From assembly GCA_025210395.1 (NCBI GenBank), contig JAOARV010000018.1, positions 1 through 61,120 of the forward strand: a stretch of DNA of 61,120 nt, read 5' to 3'. Both the position numbers and the translations under genes were made by a program. The stretch comes from Marinisporobacter sp. Lineage in GTDB: Bacteria; Bacillota; Clostridia; Peptostreptococcales; Thermotaleaceae. The notes under the pieces are model-generated. The model was not told where the DNA came from and searched no databases. It was given only the letters and a program-made list of their open reading frames with translations. Positions 24,582-33,574 of the stretch are shown here, piece after piece (within the stretch, counting starts at the first letter, position 1; every line of letters begins with the position of its first letter).

Positions 24582-25742
24582 TCACTCAGATATCTTAATA
24601 GGTTTTTGTTGTAGTGCACTCCCTTCTATAGTTACCTTCACATTCACATCTACCTCCATATTGGTAAAAAAGCTTTCCCAATTGGGTTTTATTTTTCTCC
24701 ATAGCTCAGGCATTTCTTTTTTGATACTCGTACTAAATCCAAAAATATCACTATGATATTTCTTTTGTACTCTTTTAATGAGCTCCTCTATCTCCTTTTG
24801 AATAAATTTTTCTGTATCCTTTTCCAATATGCTTCTTCCCTTTTTACTAATAAAATCCTCTGTCCCTGCTATTTCTTCTAATCTCATACCTGTTTCTACA
24901 TTTATTTGCATAACTATTTTATTAGCTATTAGAATGGGTTTCAATTTTGTCTGATTTCCTAATACTTCTAAACTTATTTTTACAGGTTCTTCCTTAAGCT
25001 TTCCTCTAACAACAATAATACTTGCCCCTACATCATCCTCATCCACTACCCATGCAAATGCTTTTGCTTCATCTTCATCTAACCAGCCTACCAATTTTTT
25101 TCCTTTAAATACGGCCATTCCACTAATAATAGGATATACTTTTCCTTCTTCTTCTCTATTATAAATAGCTGGAAGAACTGGTGATACCCCATCAGCATAT
25201 AGCTTTTTTAAATATTTCCAAAGATCAACACCATGATATTTTTCGATATGCTCTTCACTCTCTAGTACGTCCTGTAAGTGATAGCCCCTTATAGGCTGTA
25301 TATGTTGCTCTGTACTTTTTCTTAGTATTTCTTGTGCAGTTTTCTCCTTTGAAACAATTATATGTGCATCTGATCTAAATTCAGCATCTCTATAAATAAG
25401 GTCCACTATAGGAATTATTTTATTTTTTGCAATTTCTTGACTGATAATCATCGTTTTTGTATGTCCCCAATAAAGATTTCTTCCTGCCTTCATAATCACA
25501 TCTCTCACCCCATCAAAGGGAGTTTTTCCTCTACTAACATATAACTCTCCACCCATTTGTTGTTTCTTTTTTGAAGCAGGATCAATGATTTCAATAGTAG
25601 TAATGTATTCATCCTTTTGTTGGTCATAATCAATTGCCATACACCCTACTAATCTCATATCATCAATATCTTTATAGCTCCAACAGCCCGTAAAACCTAT
25701 ACTCATGAGTATTAAAAAGAATAAAATTATTTTCTTTTTCAT
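24582..25742 (-). CDS. Spore germination lipoprotein, Ger(x)C family, second copy
   Basis: 386 aa. The lipoprotein leader ends in SIGFTGCWSYKDIDD, a classic GerC lipobox (TGC-W). Downstream lies the GerC fold: 'YWGHTKTMIISQEIAKN', 'DAEFRSDAHIIVSKEKTAQEIL', 'GMAVFKGKKLVGWLDEDEAKAF', and the C-terminal 'VKVTIEGSALQQKPIKISE'. The C subunit is the peripheral lipoprotein of the germinant receptor on the outer face of the spore inner membrane. It is homologous to the other GerC in this operon (25965). Confidence 0.92.
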   Translation of the reverse strand: MKKKIILFFLILMSIGFTGCWSYKDIDDMRLVGCMAIDYDQQKDEYITTIEIIDPASKKKQQMGGELYVSRGKTPFDGVRDVIMKAGRNLYWGHTKTMIISQEIAKNKIIPIVDLIYRDAEFRSDAHIIVSKEKTAQEILRKSTEQHIQPIRGYHLQDVLESEEHIEKYHGVDLWKYLKKLYADGVSPVLPAIYNREEEGKVYPIISGMAVFKGKKLVGWLDEDEAKAFAWVVDEDDVGASIIVVRGKLKEEPVKISLEVLGNQTKLKPILIANKIVMQINVETGMRLEEIAGTEDFISKKGRSILEKDTEKFIQKEIEELIKRVQKKYHSDIFGFSTSIKKEMPELWRKIKPNWESFFTNMEVDVNVKVTIEGSALQQKPIKISE

Positions 25743-25753
25743 TAGATCTCCTT

Positions 25754-25963
25754 TTATTTTCCTATAACTGCCTTTACTATTTTTTCTATAGGCTTTGCAG
25801 GACTGGGAATTTTCACATCTAAGCTGATCAATAAGCTCATAATAAAAGCAGTTGTAAACAAAACGGTATAAAGAACAAGCTCTTTTTTTTGATTCCTTTT
25901 AATGAGTGGAACGATCTCTAATATACCAATAATAATATACACAATAATCACTAAAATAAACAT
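25754..25963 (-). CDS. Small membrane protein of the germination operon (CLC_0170-like)
   Basis: 69 aa with two hydrophobic segments (about 2-20 and 29-48) separated by KRNQKKE, and a short extracytoplasmic tail 'KIPSPAKPIEKIVKAVIGK'. Small two-helix proteins like this are known in clostridial ger operons (the CLC_0170-type family); their job is unclear. It sits between the two gerC genes with gaps of 1 and 11 nt, so co-expression is certain. It resembles GerD/GerP-type accessory subunits only in size. Confidence 0.75.
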   Translation of the reverse strand: MFILVIIVYIIIGILEIVPLIKRNQKKELVLYTVLFTTAFIMSLLISLDVKIPSPAKPIEKIVKAVIGK

Positions 25964-25964
25964 A

Positions 25965-27110
25965 TCAATCTCCTACCTTAACTGGTTTTGACCTTAATGC
26001 ACTTCCTCTAATGTTTACCTCTGACTTTACTTCAATATTTAAATTTTTAAAAATTTCATTCCAATTTTGTTTATGGATCTTCCAATATTCTGGATATTTT
26101 CGTTCTACATAATTTCCAAAGCCAAAAATATCACTAGCATATTGATTTTGTACCTTCTCAATAAGTGTTTTTATTCTCTTCTCTATAACACTTTCTACTT
26201 CCTTTTTCACTAAATTTCTTCCTTTTTCACTAATAAAGTCTGTCTCACTTTCTAACTCACTAATATTTAATACAGTTCTTACATCCATTTTCATAGTAAT
26301 CTTTTCATTTTCATAGATGGGGTCTACCTTCGTTTTATTTTTAAATATTTCAAGCCCTATTTTTTGATCTTTCTTTTCTATATTTAAGAGGCTTCCCTCT
26401 AGTTCATCAATAATCATCAAAAAAGTTTTTGTCTCTTCTCCATTGAGCCATCCTACAGGGCGAATTCCTTTAAATACTTCTGTCCCATATACTTCAAGCA
26501 CTTTTTTATTCTTAAATTCAGTCGCTCTTACTGTTGGTAACGTTGGAGAAATTCCTTCAGAAGCTAAATCATCTACAAATTTCCACAGTTGAACAGGATA
26601 ATATTTTTCTACCCCCTTTTTATTTTTGATAATATCATTCATTTGAAAAGTAACAATATCTTGCACCAATACATCTGTTTCAAAAATATCTCCTGCACTT
26701 TTTTCTTTTGAAAGCATAATATATATATCATCTCTAAAGTTTTCATCCCGTTTAATCATGTCTAAAAGGGTAATGAGTGCTTTTTTATTTTTTGCCACCT
26801 CTTCACCAATAACAAAAACTTTTGCATGGGCCCAAAATACTTTTTTCCCTGTTATCTGAATAATATTTCTAATAGCGTCAAAAAAATTTTGACCCTCACT
26901 CTTAATAATTTGAGCTTCTAATTTAGTTTCTCCATTCGTTACCATTGGATAAACTACTTCTGTTGTTAAAAGCAATTTATCTCTTTTTTTGTCATAATCT
27001 ACGCCTGTACCTACTGCAATGGAAAAATCGTTAATTTCACTGTAATTCCAGCATCCAGAAAAAATACTCACCCAAAATAAAAGCATAGCTAATAATATCT
27101 TCTTTTTCAT
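25965..27110 (-). CDS. Spore germination lipoprotein, Ger(x)C family, first copy
   Basis: 381 aa. Lipoprotein signal ending in SIFSGCWNYSEIND. GerC motifs: 'VFWAHAKVFVIGEEVAKN', 'DENFRDDIYIMLSKEKSAGDIF', 'GTEVFKGIRPVGWLNGEETKTF', and the terminal 'VNIRGSALRSKPVKVGD'. It lies 5 nt after gerA and forms with it and a B subunit the minimal receptor set. The first gerC is closer to gerA; the second follows the small membrane protein. Confidence 0.92.
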   Translation of the reverse strand: MKKKILLAMLLFWVSIFSGCWNYSEINDFSIAVGTGVDYDKKRDKLLLTTEVVYPMVTNGETKLEAQIIKSEGQNFFDAIRNIIQITGKKVFWAHAKVFVIGEEVAKNKKALITLLDMIKRDENFRDDIYIMLSKEKSAGDIFETDVLVQDIVTFQMNDIIKNKKGVEKYYPVQLWKFVDDLASEGISPTLPTVRATEFKNKKVLEVYGTEVFKGIRPVGWLNGEETKTFLMIIDELEGSLLNIEKKDQKIGLEIFKNKTKVDPIYENEKITMKMDVRTVLNISELESETDFISEKGRNLVKKEVESVIEKRIKTLIEKVQNQYASDIFGFGNYVERKYPEYWKIHKQNWNEIFKNLNIEVKSEVNIRGSALRSKPVKVGD

Positions 27111-27115
27111 TTCTC

Positions 27116-28669
27116 TTACCTCTTTTCAGGAATTTCTGAGTCTTTTTTTCGAATAGGATTTTTCCCGCCAATTAGTTTTGGCCGATAGTACATATACCAC
27201 CAAGGCGCTCGAATAACCGTATCCTTTATATCCTGTGCTTTTAAAGATCCAATAGGAATCATATAAGGAATGCCAAAGCTTCTTATAGCCATCAAATGAA
27301 TAAATAAGCCAATCACCCCAAATATATAGCCATATAATCCTAAAAATGCTGAAAGCAATAAAAATATTGTTCGAACAATAATTAAAGGACCGATCATTTT
27401 TGGTATTAAAAAATTAGTAATTCCCGTAAGAGCTGCCACAATAACGATAGGAGCACTTACAAATCTTGCATCTACAGCTGCTTGTCCTAATATAATAGCA
27501 CCAACAAAGCCTATAGTAGAACCAATGGGCGCAGGAAGCCTTACCCCTCCTTCTCTTAGCAATTCAAATGCCACAAGCATCATGAATGCCTCTATAATTG
27601 TAGGAAATGGTACACCCTCTCTTGCTGCTGATATACTTAGAATCAGAGGAGTAGGAATCATTTCTTGATGAAAGGTTACTAAAGCTACATAAATAGCAGG
27701 TACACTTGTAGAAAGAAAAAATGAAAACACCTTAAGCAATCTATTAATAGAAGCATACATAAATGTATTATAATAATCTTCATTAGCTTGAAAATATTCA
27801 ATAAACAAATACGGTAGTGTTAAAGCAAAGGGCGTTCCATCTACCAAAATACCAATTCTTCCTTCTAACAAATTGGCTGCAACAATATCAGGTCTTTCTG
27901 TATGGCCAATGGTTAAAAAAGGAGATAAAGGAGCATCTTCTATTAATTCTTCTATATATCCAGATTCTAAAATAGCATCAATTTGAATATCATCTAACCT
28001 TTTATGTACTTCCTTTACAATCTTTTCATTTGCTAATCCATCTATAAAGCACATACATACCTTTGTCTTTGTTCTCGTTCCAATTTCCTTAAACTGAAAT
28101 TTTAAATCCGTACTTAATATTCTCTTTCTGATTAAAGCTAGATTCGGTATGATTGATTCAGTAAATCCTTCTCTTGGTCCTCTAACTACCTGCTCTGCTA
28201 TAGGCTCTGTGATCCCTCTCTTTTCCCATCCTTTTGTATCAATCACTAAAGCTTCTATAAATCCGTCTACTAAAACAAGGGTGTTTCCATATAAAAGATT
28301 GCTGATCATTTCATTAGGATCATTTTTCCTTTTTACATCTGAAGCATTGATAATTTTATTTTGTAGCAAATCCAAAGTATTTTGCTCTAATATCTTTTGA
28401 GGAGACTTACTATTCATCATGGGGAGTATAATATTTTCATGAATATCTGTTTTATCCACCATCCCATCAATAAATATGAGACAACACTTTAGCTGACTCC
28501 AATCTGTACTTTCTATTTTTCTAAAAATAACTGTCTCATTTTCTTTAAAAATTTTTTCAAATTCATAAATATTTTTTTCAAGAGATTTTGTTAATTTTAT
28601 ATCCTTTGTTTTATTGATTTGACTTTTATTATTTTTTCCTAAAATTCTATCTTTCAATATTCTAAACAT
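27116..28669 (-). CDS. Spore germination protein GerA family (A subunit)
   Basis: 517 aa from the ATG at 28669, with GAGGGGG 5 nt upstream; an earlier ATG at 28687 would swallow that ribosome binding site. The N-terminal cytoplasmic domain (about 1-250) includes 'VVRGPREGFTESIIPNLALIRKRI' and 'LIEDAPLSPFLTIGHTERPDIVAANLLEGRIGILVDGTPFALTLPYLFIEYFQ'. A C-terminal membrane region with about five helices follows ('GSTIGFVGAIILGQAAVDA'). It is the signature A subunit of nutrient germinant receptors in the spore inner membrane. First gene of the operon A-C-small-C-B-B. Expression is expected in the forespore (sigma-G), but I see no convincing sigma-G promoter in 28670-28740. Confidence 0.93.
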   Translation of the reverse strand: MFRILKDRILGKNNKSQINKTKDIKLTKSLEKNIYEFEKIFKENETVIFRKIESTDWSQLKCCLIFIDGMVDKTDIHENIILPMMNSKSPQKILEQNTLDLLQNKIINASDVKRKNDPNEMISNLLYGNTLVLVDGFIEALVIDTKGWEKRGITEPIAEQVVRGPREGFTESIIPNLALIRKRILSTDLKFQFKEIGTRTKTKVCMCFIDGLANEKIVKEVHKRLDDIQIDAILESGYIEELIEDAPLSPFLTIGHTERPDIVAANLLEGRIGILVDGTPFALTLPYLFIEYFQANEDYYNTFMYASINRLLKVFSFFLSTSVPAIYVALVTFHQEMIPTPLILSISAAREGVPFPTIIEAFMMLVAFELLREGGVRLPAPIGSTIGFVGAIILGQAAVDARFVSAPIVIVAALTGITNFLIPKMIGPLIIVRTIFLLLSAFLGLYGYIFGVIGLFIHLMAIRSFGIPYMIPIGSLKAQDIKDTVIRAPWWYMYYRPKLIGGKNPIRKKDSEIPEKR

Positions 28670-28737
28670 AAGAACCCCCTCAAGCATTCTATATTTTAAG
28701 ATATTTACTATTATTTGCTATAACTCTTTTTTCTATC

Positions 28738-28779
28738 CACAAAAATAATGGTACCAAAAATAAATATTTTCAGTACCAT
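28738..28779 (-). terminator. Terminator of the hydrogenase-sensor operon
   Basis: Minus strand ATGGTAC (28779-28773) pairs with GTACCAT (28754-28748), followed by TATTTTTG. It ends the hydrogenase operon before the germination operon. Confidence 0.75.
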
Positions 28780-28804
28780 CTCTATCGTAAATATTTCGTA
28801 TTTT

Positions 28805-30274
28805 TTATTCTGCCTTAAAATTTCGATGTAAATCAATTTTCTCTATATCAAATACTCTTAGAGAATCCTTTACCCCTTTTTCTATAGCCAATTTCCCATA
28901 CTTATCTACTTCTTTTTTATCTTTTGGCCCACGATGTAAGGATGCTGCTCCTCCAATACATCCTCCCTTACATGCCATTCCTTCCATGAAATTCCCTTGA
29001 AGTCTTCCTACTTTTGCTATTTTTAATGCTTTATCACATTCTGCTATACCATCACAAGAAATTGGTCTAAACTCAGCATCAATCTTCTCTTCTTCAATCA
29101 CATGCTTAATGGCCTCTGTAAGTCCTCCAGTTCTAGCAAATATTCTTCCAAAGAAGGATGCATTATTTAAAGGATCTTCTTCACAGCTTTCCATGTTAAT
29201 ATCAGCTGCATCAATCATAGCGCATAATTCTTCAAAGGTAAGGACATAATCTGTAATTCCCTTAAGGCCTGGTTCTTGTATTTCTGCTTTTTTTGCTGTA
29301 CAAGGTCCCATAAATACAACCTTTGCAAGAGGATCCATCTCTTTAATTAATTTAGATATAGCAATCATAGGTGAGACAGAAGTTGAGATCTTTCCTAAAA
29401 ATTCAGGATAACATTCCTTAATATATGCTACAAATGCTGGACAGCATGAGCTAGTCATTACTTTTTTCTCCTCTATTGTCTCTACAAATTCATGGGTTTC
29501 ATGAAGTGTTACCATATCTGCACCAAGAGCTGCCTCTACTACATCATGAAAGCCTAATTTTTTAATTGCATTCACAACTTGTCCTATTTTCGCTTCTGTA
29601 AATTGACTAGCTATAGCAGGAGCAATCACAGCATATACATGATGATTCTTTGCTTTTTTCGTTTTTAATAGATCAATAACATCTACTACATAGGATTTAT
29701 CCATAATGGCTCCAAAAGGGCATTGAACGATACATACACCACATTGTATACATTTTTTATCATCAATAACAGCTTTCCTATTATCTGTATCAATGGTTAA
29801 AGCTTTTGTCGGACAAGCTCCTCTACAAGGTCTTAATACATCAGAAACTGCATTGTATTGACAGGCATCTCTACATCTTCCACATTCAATACATTTTTCT
29901 TGATTGATATACGCCCTTTGTCCCACATGAAAAATTGCACCTACAGGACAAGCTTCTGAACATCTATGGGCTAAACATCCTCTACAGGCTTCTGTGATTG
30001 TAAAACGATTGATAGGACACTCATCACACGCAATCTCTAAAATTTCTATAATATTAGGATTACTCTTATCCCCTCCCATCGCAAGCTTTACACGATCTAC
30101 CATGATGGCTCTTTCTTTATAGATACAACATCTTGTTCTTGGCTTTGGTCCTTTAATAATAATTTCAGGTATTCTTTCATAATTTTCTTCAAGGGTTCCT
30201 TCCATAGCAAATCTAGCTACTTCCCTTAGTACTTCATATTTTATAAGCTGTACATTACTTTCAAATTTTCTCAT
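28805..30274 (-). CDS. [FeFe]-hydrogenase family protein with N-terminal ferredoxin domains (group B-like)
   Basis: 489 aa from the ATG at 30274 (GAGGAG 7 nt upstream); the GTG at 30289 would precede it by five codons. The N-terminal part has many Cys: 'CDECPINRFTITEACRGCLAHRCSEACP', 'CIECGRCRDACQ', 'CRGACP' and 'CIQCGVCIVQCP', enough for three or four [4Fe-4S] clusters. The H-cluster motifs follow: L1 TSSCCPAF (near 275), L2 MGPCTAKK (near 325), L3 EGMACKGGC (near 435). L1 keeps both Cys, so an H-cluster is plausible. The motif set fits the group B/M3-like class. Probably a cytoplasmic H2-evolving or H2-oxidising enzyme acting as target or partner of the sensor upstream. The operon has no hydE, hydF or hydG; maturases must lie elsewhere. 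Confidence 0.9.
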   Translation of the reverse strand: MRKFESNVQLIKYEVLREVARFAMEGTLEENYERIPEIIIKGPKPRTRCCIYKERAIMVDRVKLAMGGDKSNPNIIEILEIACDECPINRFTITEACRGCLAHRCSEACPVGAIFHVGQRAYINQEKCIECGRCRDACQYNAVSDVLRPCRGACPTKALTIDTDNRKAVIDDKKCIQCGVCIVQCPFGAIMDKSYVVDVIDLLKTKKAKNHHVYAVIAPAIASQFTEAKIGQVVNAIKKLGFHDVVEAALGADMVTLHETHEFVETIEEKKVMTSSCCPAFVAYIKECYPEFLGKISTSVSPMIAISKLIKEMDPLAKVVFMGPCTAKKAEIQEPGLKGITDYVLTFEELCAMIDAADINMESCEEDPLNNASFFGRIFARTGGLTEAIKHVIEEEKIDAEFRPISCDGIAECDKALKIAKVGRLQGNFMEGMACKGGCIGGAASLHRGPKDKKEVDKYGKLAIEKGVKDSLRVFDIEKIDLHRNFKAE

Positions 30275-30288
30275 CCCCACACTCCTCA

Positions 30289-31458
30289 CTACACATATGT
30301 TAATTTTACTCGTTTTCCTAATTTTCTCATTAATTCGATTAACTCATCTACTACTTTCAATTTTATAGTCAAGTCCATTGGAAAATCTGTATTTTGGTGA
30401 GCAGGATTGACTGCTTTTCCAACCCATAAGTTTAAATGGGTACAATCTTCAATAAGCATTTTTGTAAGTCTAGATGCACCGTCCTTGTCCTTTGGTTTGT
30501 ATGCTGCATTTGTTTCAGAAGTATTAATATATTTTTTCATTTTTTCTACTACCTTACAAAGAGTTAAGACACCTTCTGTAACAAGATCTATTCCTTTTAT
30601 ATCTGCTGTAGGTGGAATACCTGGATCATAAAAGTCCATATTGACGACTAGTTCTTCTTTTAACTCCCTTGATACAATATTTGCAGCAGTTCCTCCACAA
30701 ACAACTTTTTTTCCATCCCCTTCCATAAACTTTTCAATCACATAAGCATCTTTATTTCTATCTTTAGGAGGTCCTGTAAACATATCTATTTCTTCACCTT
30801 TTCTGAACTTCACAGTTACAACCGTCGTATCATCTCCAGGCTTATTGGCATATAAATTTTGACATACTTCGATCAAGTTTTTAGTTACATTTTTTGCACA
30901 CTTTTCTTTACCTGAAACCCTACTCAAGTGATCCTTTACATTATCCCACTGCCAACCTAAGTTAAGTATTGCTCCTACTCCTGCATGAATTACCCCATCA
31001 CTTACTACTGTTAGGGTATCTCCTGGCTTTAGTTTAAAGTTACTTTCTTTAATCACTCTTTTATTCATTGGAATACTTCTCTTTTCTATATGAACATATT
31101 GATCTTCTCTTATCAAAAATAGAGGTGGATTATCATATTCAATAGCATATACCTCTCCATCATTGTTGATCTTTATCATTGTAAAAGTTGAATAGGCTAT
31201 TTTTCTAACACTACATACAGGCAAAGTATTCATAATGGTATCTACTGTTTCATCAAGAGTCGCCCCTTCCATTAACATAGTAGCAGCTATTTTTGATGTC
31301 AAAGTTGCTAATATGTTTGCTTTTACACCACTTCCTAATCCATCTGCTAGTACAATAATTAATCCATCCTCTGTCCTTATGATTTCTACTTTATCTCCAC
31401 ACAGCTCTTCTCCATATTTGTTTAAGCTATCAAAGGCTACATCTATAAAATAGGTCAT
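30289..31458 (-). CDS. SpoIIE/PP2C-family protein phosphatase with an additional C-terminal domain
   Basis: 389 aa. Residues about 1-220 form a PP2C domain of the SpoIIE/RsbU class: 'IIVLADGLGSGVKANILATL' (metal-binding Asp), 'LTVVSDGVIHAGVG', and 'GDDTTVVTVKF'. Residues about 222-389 are a separate domain ('VVCGGTAANIVSRELKEELVV', 'GIPPTADIKGIDLVTEGVLTLCKVVEKMKKYI', 'DLTIKLKVVDELIELMRKLGKRV') that I cannot assign. It overlaps the sensory hydrogenase stop by 4 bp (ATGA), and the downstream hydrogenase begins just after its own stop. Tight coupling to a group-C sensor suggests it dephosphorylates a Ser/Thr protein according to hydrogen level. That link is proposed for the family but not shown here. 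Confidence 0.9.
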   Translation of the reverse strand: MTYFIDVAFDSLNKYGEELCGDKVEIIRTEDGLIIVLADGLGSGVKANILATLTSKIAATMLMEGATLDETVDTIMNTLPVCSVRKIAYSTFTMIKINNDGEVYAIEYDNPPLFLIREDQYVHIEKRSIPMNKRVIKESNFKLKPGDTLTVVSDGVIHAGVGAILNLGWQWDNVKDHLSRVSGKEKCAKNVTKNLIEVCQNLYANKPGDDTTVVTVKFRKGEEIDMFTGPPKDRNKDAYVIEKFMEGDGKKVVCGGTAANIVSRELKEELVVNMDFYDPGIPPTADIKGIDLVTEGVLTLCKVVEKMKKYINTSETNAAYKPKDKDGASRLTKMLIEDCTHLNLWVGKAVNPAHQNTDFPMDLTIKLKVVDELIELMRKLGKRVKLTYV

Positions 31459-33179
31459 TTTGCATCACCATTTTCATCTAAAGTGATTTGCTTTAATCTT
31501 GTCAAAATCATCTTTGTCTCTGCTGTTGTCTCTCCAAGAAGACTTGCTATTTCTTGAGCTACACGCATTTGTTTTTCGATAACCCTTTGAGCTGCATCGA
31601 TGGTTTTTTCCTTTACTCTCACTAATTCTTTTTTATGTTTTTCTTCCATTGTAGTATTTGTCATAATGGCTAATAGTACATTTTGTTTTTCTAGGTATAA
31701 AATACTTTGTAATAATACCACAGCATATTGAGGATATGCAACCTTTTGTCCAATAAAATCTTCTTTCGTTTCCTTCACTTTTTTGAACATTTTTTCATCC
31801 ATAATTACTGAAATTGGTTTATCTTTTATCTCCTCTGCCATTATATTAAAAATTCTTTCTGCTGTTGGATTAAACTCTTTTACATGCAAGTCTTCATCTA
31901 CTAAAATAATCACGTTAGGCGTATTTTCAAAGATCACATTTGTTAACCGTTCTGCTTTACTTCTCATAAAGGGAAGACACATATTCAACTCTGCCATTCC
32001 TTCATATACAGCTTGAGCTTTTTCTCGACAGGTATTGTAACCACATCCACCACAATTTAGTTCATCCTCTGGTTCATATTTTCCGACCTTTCTCAAAATG
32101 CATGTAATTTCTTCTTCACTTGCTTTTTTCTTTTTTATATTTCTATCAAAAAATTTCTTTGAAAAATCAATATGCTGTAAATTTTCACAACTTTTATCCT
32201 CCAAAGAATCTTGTTTATTTTTTACATATTCCTTTATTTTCTTCTCTCTTTTATAAAAATCTTTTTCACCCTTTGGCATACCTGATCCAGCTACACAGCT
32301 TCCTCTACACGTATTCACTTCTATACAGGCATTTTCTATATTTCCACTTTCCATAGACTCAAAAACTTTTATACATTGATCAATCCCATCTACCTTAATA
32401 ATTTCATGCTTTTCTTCATCTTCCTTTAAAAAACTTTTTAGAACTCCTCCTTCTAATGGAAATCCACAACCCTTTTTCGAACTTTCTCCATCAAAAGGGT
32501 GGGGTATAAGGTCTTTTAATACAATATTTTCTTCCTCTAACCATTTTTTTAATTCTTCAAAGGTAAGTACTGCATCAATAGTATCTTTATGTTGAAAATG
32601 AATGGCTTCTATTTTTTTGCCTGTACAAGGACCAATAAATACAACATAACTATCCATACCATATGCATGTTTTAATATTTTCCCATGGGCAATCATGGGG
32701 GACACAACAGGCGCTAAATCTTTTATTAAGGATGGAAAATATTTTTCTACTAAATAATTAGCAGAAGGACAACTTGTAGTAATAAGATTTTTATATTTAC
32801 CTGAATCTAAATGATTTTTATATAATTTTGCAACAATTTCTGCACCAATAGCAGTTTCTTCAACAATAGAAAATCCTAAAGCCTTTAAAGCAGCTACAAT
32901 TTGTCCTGCATTTGTCATAGAAAAAGCACCTGCAAATGTTGGTGCAATACTGGCAATCATTCTTTTTTCACTTTTTATTATATCTTTTACCTCTTTTAAA
33001 TCACTCTTTATTTGTCTAGCATTTTGAGGACAGACCATTAAACATTGTCCACAACCAATACATAATTCTTCAACAATTTCTGCTTGTTCATTTCTAATTT
33101 TTATGGCCTTCACGGGACAAGCTCGTAAGCATTTATAACAATTTTTGCAATTTGCCTGTGAAAAGTTTAAAATACTCAT
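31455..33179 (-). CDS. hydS: Sensory [FeFe]-hydrogenase with PAS domain (group C, HydS-like)
   Basis: 574 aa. Two ferredoxin [4Fe-4S] motifs at the N-terminus ('CKNCYKCLRACP', 'CIGCGQCLMVCP'; residues 11-50). H-cluster domain with TTSCPSAN (C137, where group A has TSCCP), IGPCTGKK (C185) and CRGSC (C291/C295). A further cluster motif CGGCGYNTC (376-384) with C401, then a PAS domain (about 410-510) and a helical C-terminus. Loss of the second L1 Cys plus the PAS domain is the mark of group-C sensory hydrogenases, believed to sense H2. It lacks a kinase domain; the PP2C protein after it is the likely output. The Shine-Dalgarno AGGAGG is also the two Arg codons at the end of the preceding gene. 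Confidence 0.92.
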   Translation of the reverse strand: MSILNFSQANCKNCYKCLRACPVKAIKIRNEQAEIVEELCIGCGQCLMVCPQNARQIKSDLKEVKDIIKSEKRMIASIAPTFAGAFSMTNAGQIVAALKALGFSIVEETAIGAEIVAKLYKNHLDSGKYKNLITTSCPSANYLVEKYFPSLIKDLAPVVSPMIAHGKILKHAYGMDSYVVFIGPCTGKKIEAIHFQHKDTIDAVLTFEELKKWLEEENIVLKDLIPHPFDGESSKKGCGFPLEGGVLKSFLKEDEEKHEIIKVDGIDQCIKVFESMESGNIENACIEVNTCRGSCVAGSGMPKGEKDFYKREKKIKEYVKNKQDSLEDKSCENLQHIDFSKKFFDRNIKKKKASEEEITCILRKVGKYEPEDELNCGGCGYNTCREKAQAVYEGMAELNMCLPFMRSKAERLTNVIFENTPNVIILVDEDLHVKEFNPTAERIFNIMAEEIKDKPISVIMDEKMFKKVKETKEDFIGQKVAYPQYAVVLLQSILYLEKQNVLLAIMTNTTMEEKHKKELVRVKEKTIDAAQRVIEKQMRVAQEIASLLGETTAETKMILTRLKQITLDENGDAK

Positions 33180-33181
33180 TT

Positions 33182-33427
33182 CTATAACCTCCTAAGAACA
33201 AATTCCTCAAAAAATGCTTCTACATTCTTCTCGTCTACCGAAAGAATAGGATCATCATCTACTTTCACTGAAACAGCTTTTGTACATTCCCCTAGACAAA
33301 ATTCTGCTTTGATAGTTATTTGATCTTCTAAATTTCTCTCCTCCACAATTCTTTGTAATCCATGAATAATATTATATGCTCCTTTCAAATGACAGGCACT
33401 TCCTATACAGACTCTAATGGTTACCAT
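33182..33427 (-). CDS. Thioredoxin-like [2Fe-2S] ferredoxin (HydC/NuoE C-terminal-like)
   Basis: 81 aa, the length of a lone thioredoxin-like ferredoxin domain. The four cluster Cys are C7, C12 ('VCIGSACHLKG') and C44, C48 ('FCLGECTKAV'), the C-x4-C...C-x3-C pattern of the NuoE/HydC family. It is the first gene of the hydrogenase-sensor operon and probably passes electrons to or from it, for example between NAD(P)H/ferredoxin pools and the H-cluster proteins. Its last two Arg codons (AGG AGG) double as the ribosome binding site of hydS. Confidence 0.9.
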   Translation of the reverse strand: MVTIRVCIGSACHLKGAYNIIHGLQRIVEERNLEDQITIKAEFCLGECTKAVSVKVDDDPILSVDEKNVEAFFEEFVLRRL

Positions 33428-33508
33428 ACTGTCACTTCCCCTCTTTAATGTGAATTACTCATACATCACTATTTATAATGATCATCTTTATTTTTCAATT
33501 CTACCCTC

Positions 33509-33537
33509 AGTATACTATTCTGTTAAAAAATTATCAA
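33509..33537 (-). promoter_or_regulatory. Promoter of the hydrogenase-sensor operon
   Basis: Minus strand -35 TTGATA (33537-33532), a 17-nt spacer and -10 TATACT (33514-33509), about 80 nt before the first start codon. It lies downstream of the structured element copy B, so that element is not obligatorily in the operon's 5' UTR. Confidence 0.65.
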
Positions 33538-33574
33538 CATTTTATATATATTTTTTATTCATACATATTTACCC

